A stretch of 9,229 nucleotides of DNA from RH2-MAG17b sp035945515. GTDB taxonomy: Bacteria; Acidobacteriota; Terriglobia; UBA7540. The position numbers were made by a program, and so were the translations under genes. Of the stretch, positions 6,475 to 9,229 are shown in pieces. The notes under the pieces were generated by a model. It saw only the letters and a list, made by a program, of their open reading frames with translations. It was not told where the DNA came from and made no database searches. Numbering within the stretch: position 1 is the stretch's first letter; each line of letters opens with the position of its first letter. The stretch is from positions 1 through 9,229 of the forward strand of contig DASZAE010000084.1 in the NCBI GenBank assembly GCA_035945515.1. Direction: 5' to 3'.

Positions 6475-8067
6475 ATGAAGTTTCTCTTTTCATTGGGTGC
6501 AATTTTGATTAGCCTGTCTTTAGGCCTATCAGACTTATCGTTAGGCTTATTCTTCGCGCAGGGTGCGGCTGTGAAGCGCCAACCGCCGCGGCTCAGGGAG
6601 CGCGCCGCGGCAGAGAAAAGAATGGGTAATCTAACAGGATTAGACTGCATGGACGGATTAGGCTTGGCCGAGATGGTTGAGCGCAAGGAAGTAAAGCCAC
6701 TCGAGCTGGTCGAGGCGGCTATCGACCGTATTTCCCGGCTGAACCCTAAGATCAATGCGGTGATCTATACGCTTTTTGACGAAGCCCTCGCCGTGGCCCG
6801 AAACGAAGCCGCGCTGCCGCAAGGCGCGTTCCGTGGCGTGCCTTATCTGATTAAAGACCTCGTAGCCGCCTATGCGGGCGCGCCCATGACGTTGGGCAGC
6901 GCATTTCTTCGCAACTACCAACCCGGCTTTGATAGTGTTCTCATCTCGCGCTTGAAGCGAGCAGGCCTGATTATCGTGGGCAAGACGAACACGCCTGAGC
7001 TTGGCCTGCTGCCCACCACCGAACCCCGGCTGTTTGGCCCCACGCGCAATCCCTGGAACTTGGATCGAACCGCCGGCGGATCGAGTGGCGGCTCCTCGGC
7101 CGCTGTGGCCGCCCGGATGGTTCCGATGGCCCACGCCAACGATGGCGGCGGCTCCATACGGATGCCCGCTTCCTGCTGCGGCGTTTTTGGCCTTAAGCCG
7201 ACGCGCGGGCGCATCTCGCTCGGTCCGGCCATCGGCGACACAATGGGCGGACTTGTGGCGGAACACGCCGTCACCCTTTCCGTGCGCGATAGCGCCGCGC
7301 TGCTCGACGCTACGGCAGGGCCATCCGCAGGCGATCCCTATTGGGCGACGCCGCCGGTCCGCCCGTTCTCCCAGGAGATTAGCTCCAATCCTGGCCGGCT
7401 CCGCATTGCCTTATCAAAGTCGCCCGTTATCGGAACCCCCGTTCACCCCGATTGCATCCAGGCGGTGGAAGACGCGGCGGCGCTTTGCCGCGGCCTTGGC
7501 CATGAAGTTACGGAGGATAGCCCTAAGCTGAACGGCGACTTCCTCATTCAAATGTTCATGACCGTCTGGGCCGCTGGCGCTGCCGCCTCGATTGATGGCG
7601 CCGCTGCCGCCACCGGGAAGGTGCCGGATGAGAGCGAGTTTGAGCCTGGCACCTGGGCGCTGTATCAGATTGGCCGCGGCATTTCTGCTTCAGATTATCT
7701 TCGCGCTCTTGACGCGCTCCAGTCGATTTCGCGCGCCGTGGCCCAATTTATGGAGCAATATGATGTTTGGCTCACGCCCACTCTGGGCAGTCCGCCCGTG
7801 CCGCTCGGCTGGTTGAGCGCGCCGCCGCTGGACGCGCTCGAAGCTCAACAGCGCACTATCGCCTTTGCGGCCTTCACACCCCTTTCCAATGTGACTGGAC
7901 AGCCGGCAATGTCCGTTCCGTTATACTGGAATAAGGAAGGGCTGCCCATCGGAACGCATTTTGCCGGCCGCTATGGTGACGAGGCGATGCTGTTCCGTTT
8001 GGCGGCTCAACTGGAGGCGGCCAGGCCGTGGATTAGACGCATCCCGCCAATTGCAGCTCTGGGGTGA
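6475..8067 (+). CDS. Amidase-signature hydrolase with probable N-terminal export signal (NylA-like)
   Basis: The product cleaves an amide bond in an unknown substrate with a Ser-cisSer-Lys triad. From ATG 6475 (530 residues) the triad is K127 (in YLIKDL), S203 (first Ser of GGSSGGSS) and nucleophile S227 (in GGGSIR); the 24-residue Ser-Ser spacing is that of known family members. The context 'AHANDGGGSIRMPASCCGVFGLKPTRGR' resembles the 6-aminohexanoate-cyclic-dimer hydrolase (NylA) branch more than the GatA subunit of tRNA amidotransferase. Residues 1-35 (MKFLFSLGAILISLSLGLS...) are hydrophobic and could be a signal peptide or anchor. A typical amidase N-terminus begins only at ATG 6622 (MGNLTGLDCMDGL), so a shorter cytosolic form is possible; neither start has a strong ribosome binding site. 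The leader holds a tandem seven-codon repeat with four TTA codons, unlike the GC-rich codons of the body. A palindromic repeat follows the stop by 36 bases. Confidence 0.88.
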   Translation: MKFLFSLGAILISLSLGLSDLSLGLFFAQGAAVKRQPPRLRERAAAEKRMGNLTGLDCMDGLGLAEMVERKEVKPLELVEAAIDRISRLNPKINAVIYTLFDEALAVARNEAALPQGAFRGVPYLIKDLVAAYAGAPMTLGSAFLRNYQPGFDSVLISRLKRAGLIIVGKTNTPELGLLPTTEPRLFGPTRNPWNLDRTAGGSSGGSSAAVAARMVPMAHANDGGGSIRMPASCCGVFGLKPTRGRISLGPAIGDTMGGLVAEHAVTLSVRDSAALLDATAGPSAGDPYWATPPVRPFSQEISSNPGRLRIALSKSPVIGTPVHPDCIQAVEDAAALCRGLGHEVTEDSPKLNGDFLIQMFMTVWAAGAAASIDGAAAATGKVPDESEFEPGTWALYQIGRGISASDYLRALDALQSISRAVAQFMEQYDVWLTPTLGSPPVPLGWLSAPPLDALEAQQRTIAFAAFTPLSNVTGQPAMSVPLYWNKEGLPIGTHFAGRYGDEAMLFRLAAQLEAARPWIRRIPPIAALG

Positions 8068-8103
8068 TATACAGAGCGGCATAAGTCAACAACGGTCATT
8101 GGC

Positions 8104-8180
8104 TGTAGCGGCGGGCCTCTGGCCGCCGGTTTTTAATAGCAAAGACCGGCGGCTCCTTACAGGCTTTGCCCGCCGCTACA
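8104..8180 (+). repeat. Palindromic intergenic repeat, copy B (REP/MITE-like)
   Basis: The 77-bp element is bounded by perfect 13-bp inverted repeats, TGTAGCGGCGGGC (8104-8116) and GCCCGCCGCTACA (8168-8180). A nested 9-bp stem is formed by GCCGCCGGT (8122-8130) and ACCGGCGGC (8145-8153) around a 14-base loop. The right 26 bases (8155-8180) are the exact reverse complement of 1873-1898 in copy A. The element can fold into a long hairpin on either strand. No target-site duplication is evident and no transposase is encoded. It lies between the amidase and phosphatase genes and may end or protect the amidase transcript; that is inference. Confidence 0.85.
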
Positions 8181-8234
8181 AAATCAATCGTCGCTGGCCA
8201 ATGGCGTCACGTATAGAAAGAGGCGCGAGTATAG

Positions 8235-9011
8235 ATGATTGATATCCATTGCCATCCTCTCTATGAAACCGATGATGGCGCGAAGACCTTCGAAATTGCC
8301 GTAGACATGCTCAAAATGTCGGCGGATGACGGCGTGACTCATGTCGTCGCCACGCCTCACTGCAACTTCCGCTATTCCTACGATCTTGAAGCCAATCAGA
8401 AGAAACTCGCGGAGCTTCAAGCCGCCGTGGGCGACACGCCCAAGCTCCTGCTGGGTTGCGATTTCCGGCTCTCCTACGACAACATCAACCGTCTAACTCA
8501 AGAGCGCGCGCCTTACACCATCAATGGCACGCAATACGTTCTGGTGGAGTTTGACGACCATTTCATTCCCAACTTGATGGATAACGTGTTTTATGACATC
8601 CAGGTGGCGGGATTTACGCCCATTCTGACGCACCCTGAGCGCAATGCCGTGTGCCGGCGGAAAATCCAGGACGTGTACAACTGGGTGATGCGCGGCTGCC
8701 TGGTGCAGATCACCGCGCAATCGTATCTCGGGGGATTCGGGTCCGAAGCGTCGAATGCAGCAGAGCAATTGCTCGATCTCAACATGGTTCATGTTGTAGC
8801 TTCGGACGCGCACGACACCAAGCGCCGCCCGCCGCTCCTTTCCCCAGCCCGGCAGAAAATGGCTTTGGAAAGAGGAGAATCACTGGCAGACCTGCTCTTC
8901 CAGCAAAACCCCGAGGCGATCATCCAAGGCAATCCCCTTCCTCCAGGACCGCAGCCCATTTCACCGGCGGACCGGAAGGATAAGAAGTGGTGGTCGTTTC
9001 TTAAGAAATGA
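8235..9011 (+). CDS. CpsB/CapC/YwqE-type PHP phosphatase (protein-tyrosine phosphatase of polysaccharide synthesis)
   Basis: The 258-residue protein belongs to the PHP metal-dependent family that dephosphorylates the tyrosine kinase controlling capsule or exopolysaccharide chain synthesis in other bacteria. Visible metal-site motifs are DIHCHPL (H5, H7), ATPHCNF (H42), GCDFRLSY (D76), LVEF (E105), LTHPERN (H133, R136) and SDAHD (D191, H193). Relatives such as pneumococcal CpsB have Glu where D76 stands; Asp can still bind metal, and I take it as a clade variant. The C-terminal tail (about 233-258) is Pro-rich and then Lys-rich (DRKDKKWWSFLKK), perhaps for membrane or partner contact. There is no signal peptide; it is cytosolic. 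ATG 8235 opens directly at the conserved MIDIHCH, with AAAGAGG 11 bases upstream. No kinase (Wzc/CpsD) or glycosyltransferase is in the window, so its partner must lie elsewhere or downstream. Confidence 0.9.
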   Translation: MIDIHCHPLYETDDGAKTFEIAVDMLKMSADDGVTHVVATPHCNFRYSYDLEANQKKLAELQAAVGDTPKLLLGCDFRLSYDNINRLTQERAPYTINGTQYVLVEFDDHFIPNLMDNVFYDIQVAGFTPILTHPERNAVCRRKIQDVYNWVMRGCLVQITAQSYLGGFGSEASNAAEQLLDLNMVHVVASDAHDTKRRPPLLSPARQKMALERGESLADLLFQQNPEAIIQGNPLPPGPQPISPADRKDKKWWSFLKK

Positions 9012-9012
9012 T

Positions 9013-9026
9013 TGTATCGGCGGGCA
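9013..9026 (+). repeat. Possible remnant of the palindromic repeat family
   Basis: TGTATCGGCGGGCA differs at one base from the 14-base start of copy A (TGTAGCGGCGGGCA) and begins 2 bases after the phosphatase stop, as the other copies also follow genes. The similarity stops there and no right end is visible, so it may be a decayed copy or chance. Confidence 0.3.
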
Positions 9027-9146
9027 CGAGACTAGGGACATGAGACGCTAAAAACATGATTCAGCCATTCCAGATTTCAGAACTCTTCTAATCTATTAAT
9101 GCCGCGTTTTTTCTGGCTTTTTTTAAGGTTGAGTGAAAAAATGAGC

Positions 9147-9175
9147 TTGACAGTTACAAGCTTATTACATAAAGT
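9147..9175 (+). promoter_or_regulatory. Strong sigma-70-type promoter pointing out of the window
   Basis: A perfect -35 TTGACA (9147-9152) is followed after 17 bases by TAAAGT (9170-9175), four of six matches to TATAAT. It follows T-rich sequence (9108-9124) and probably drives a gene beginning after 9229. A 24-codon frame, ATG 9141 to TAA 9215, overlaps it and is probably not translated if the promoter is real. Confidence 0.5.
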
Positions 9176-9229
9176 GGCACCTATCCGTAGGGTGTTGGGT
9201 CTCAAACAAATCTAAGCATCACGAGAGGA

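Noticed and set aside
6658..7266. 202-codon minus-strand frame
   Set aside because: Antisense shadow of the amidase; no ribosome binding site or domain.
9174..9190. TGGCAC as a sigma-54 -24 element
   Set aside because: No TTGC-type -12 element follows at the required spacing.
9141..9215. 24-codon frame starting ATG AGC TTG
   Set aside because: It overlaps the TTGACA-N17-TAAAGT promoter, has only a distant AAGG upstream, and its product is not recognisable.
1..9229. CRISPR array, integrase or transposase gene
   Set aside because: No regularly spaced repeats and no open frame with recombinase motifs were found.

Overview
The window looks like chromosomal DNA of a soil-type Acidobacteriota. 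This is inferred from moderately high GC, a secreted His-rich protein whose C-terminal half resembles a family I associate with that phylum, a CpsB-like PHP phosphatase of the 'GCDF.LSY' type, and TGTAGCGGCGGGC-type palindromic repeats behind genes. No 16S rRNA or other decisive marker is present, so the phylum is an inference.

Left part (1-2077): the 5' end of a minus-strand gene runs off the left edge (13 codons, strong ribosome binding site, weakly FliS-like). A roughly 340-base stretch without a convincing gene follows. Then come a secreted PCYC-motif protein (384-896) and a classical NAD-type short-chain dehydrogenase (1051-1854). A palindromic repeat element (A) lies behind the dehydrogenase, followed by the promoter region of a tRNA-Ile(GAU) gene (2078-2154).

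Central part (2078-5531): directly behind the tRNA is a compact two-gene module that reads as a restriction-modification system. The first gene is an amino-methyltransferase with an N-terminal Cro/CI-type helix-turn-helix and a large insertion rich in Cys pairs, between a DPFSGSG motif and a DPPF motif. The second gene, joined to it by a TAGTG stop/start overlap, has a D-x8-E-x-K signature typical of PD-(D/E)XK nucleases. An imperfect copy of the tRNA 3' end and its flank (20 of 22 bases plus a one-base gap) recurs about 40 bp behind the nuclease gene. The module may therefore be a small cargo island inserted at the tRNA-Ile 3' end. No integrase is present. This module is the best candidate for something not well described.

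Right part (5532-9229): a minus-strand gene for the secreted His-rich protein (5607-6230) is divergent from an amidase-signature hydrolase with a possible N-terminal export signal (6475-8067). A second palindromic repeat (B) follows, sharing an identical 26-mer in inverted orientation with copy A. Next is the CpsB/YwqE-type PHP phosphatase (8235-9011). The last 218 bases hold a possible repeat remnant, T-rich sequence and a good sigma-70-type promoter pointing out of the window. Apart from the module, the genes look like unrelated single transcription units.
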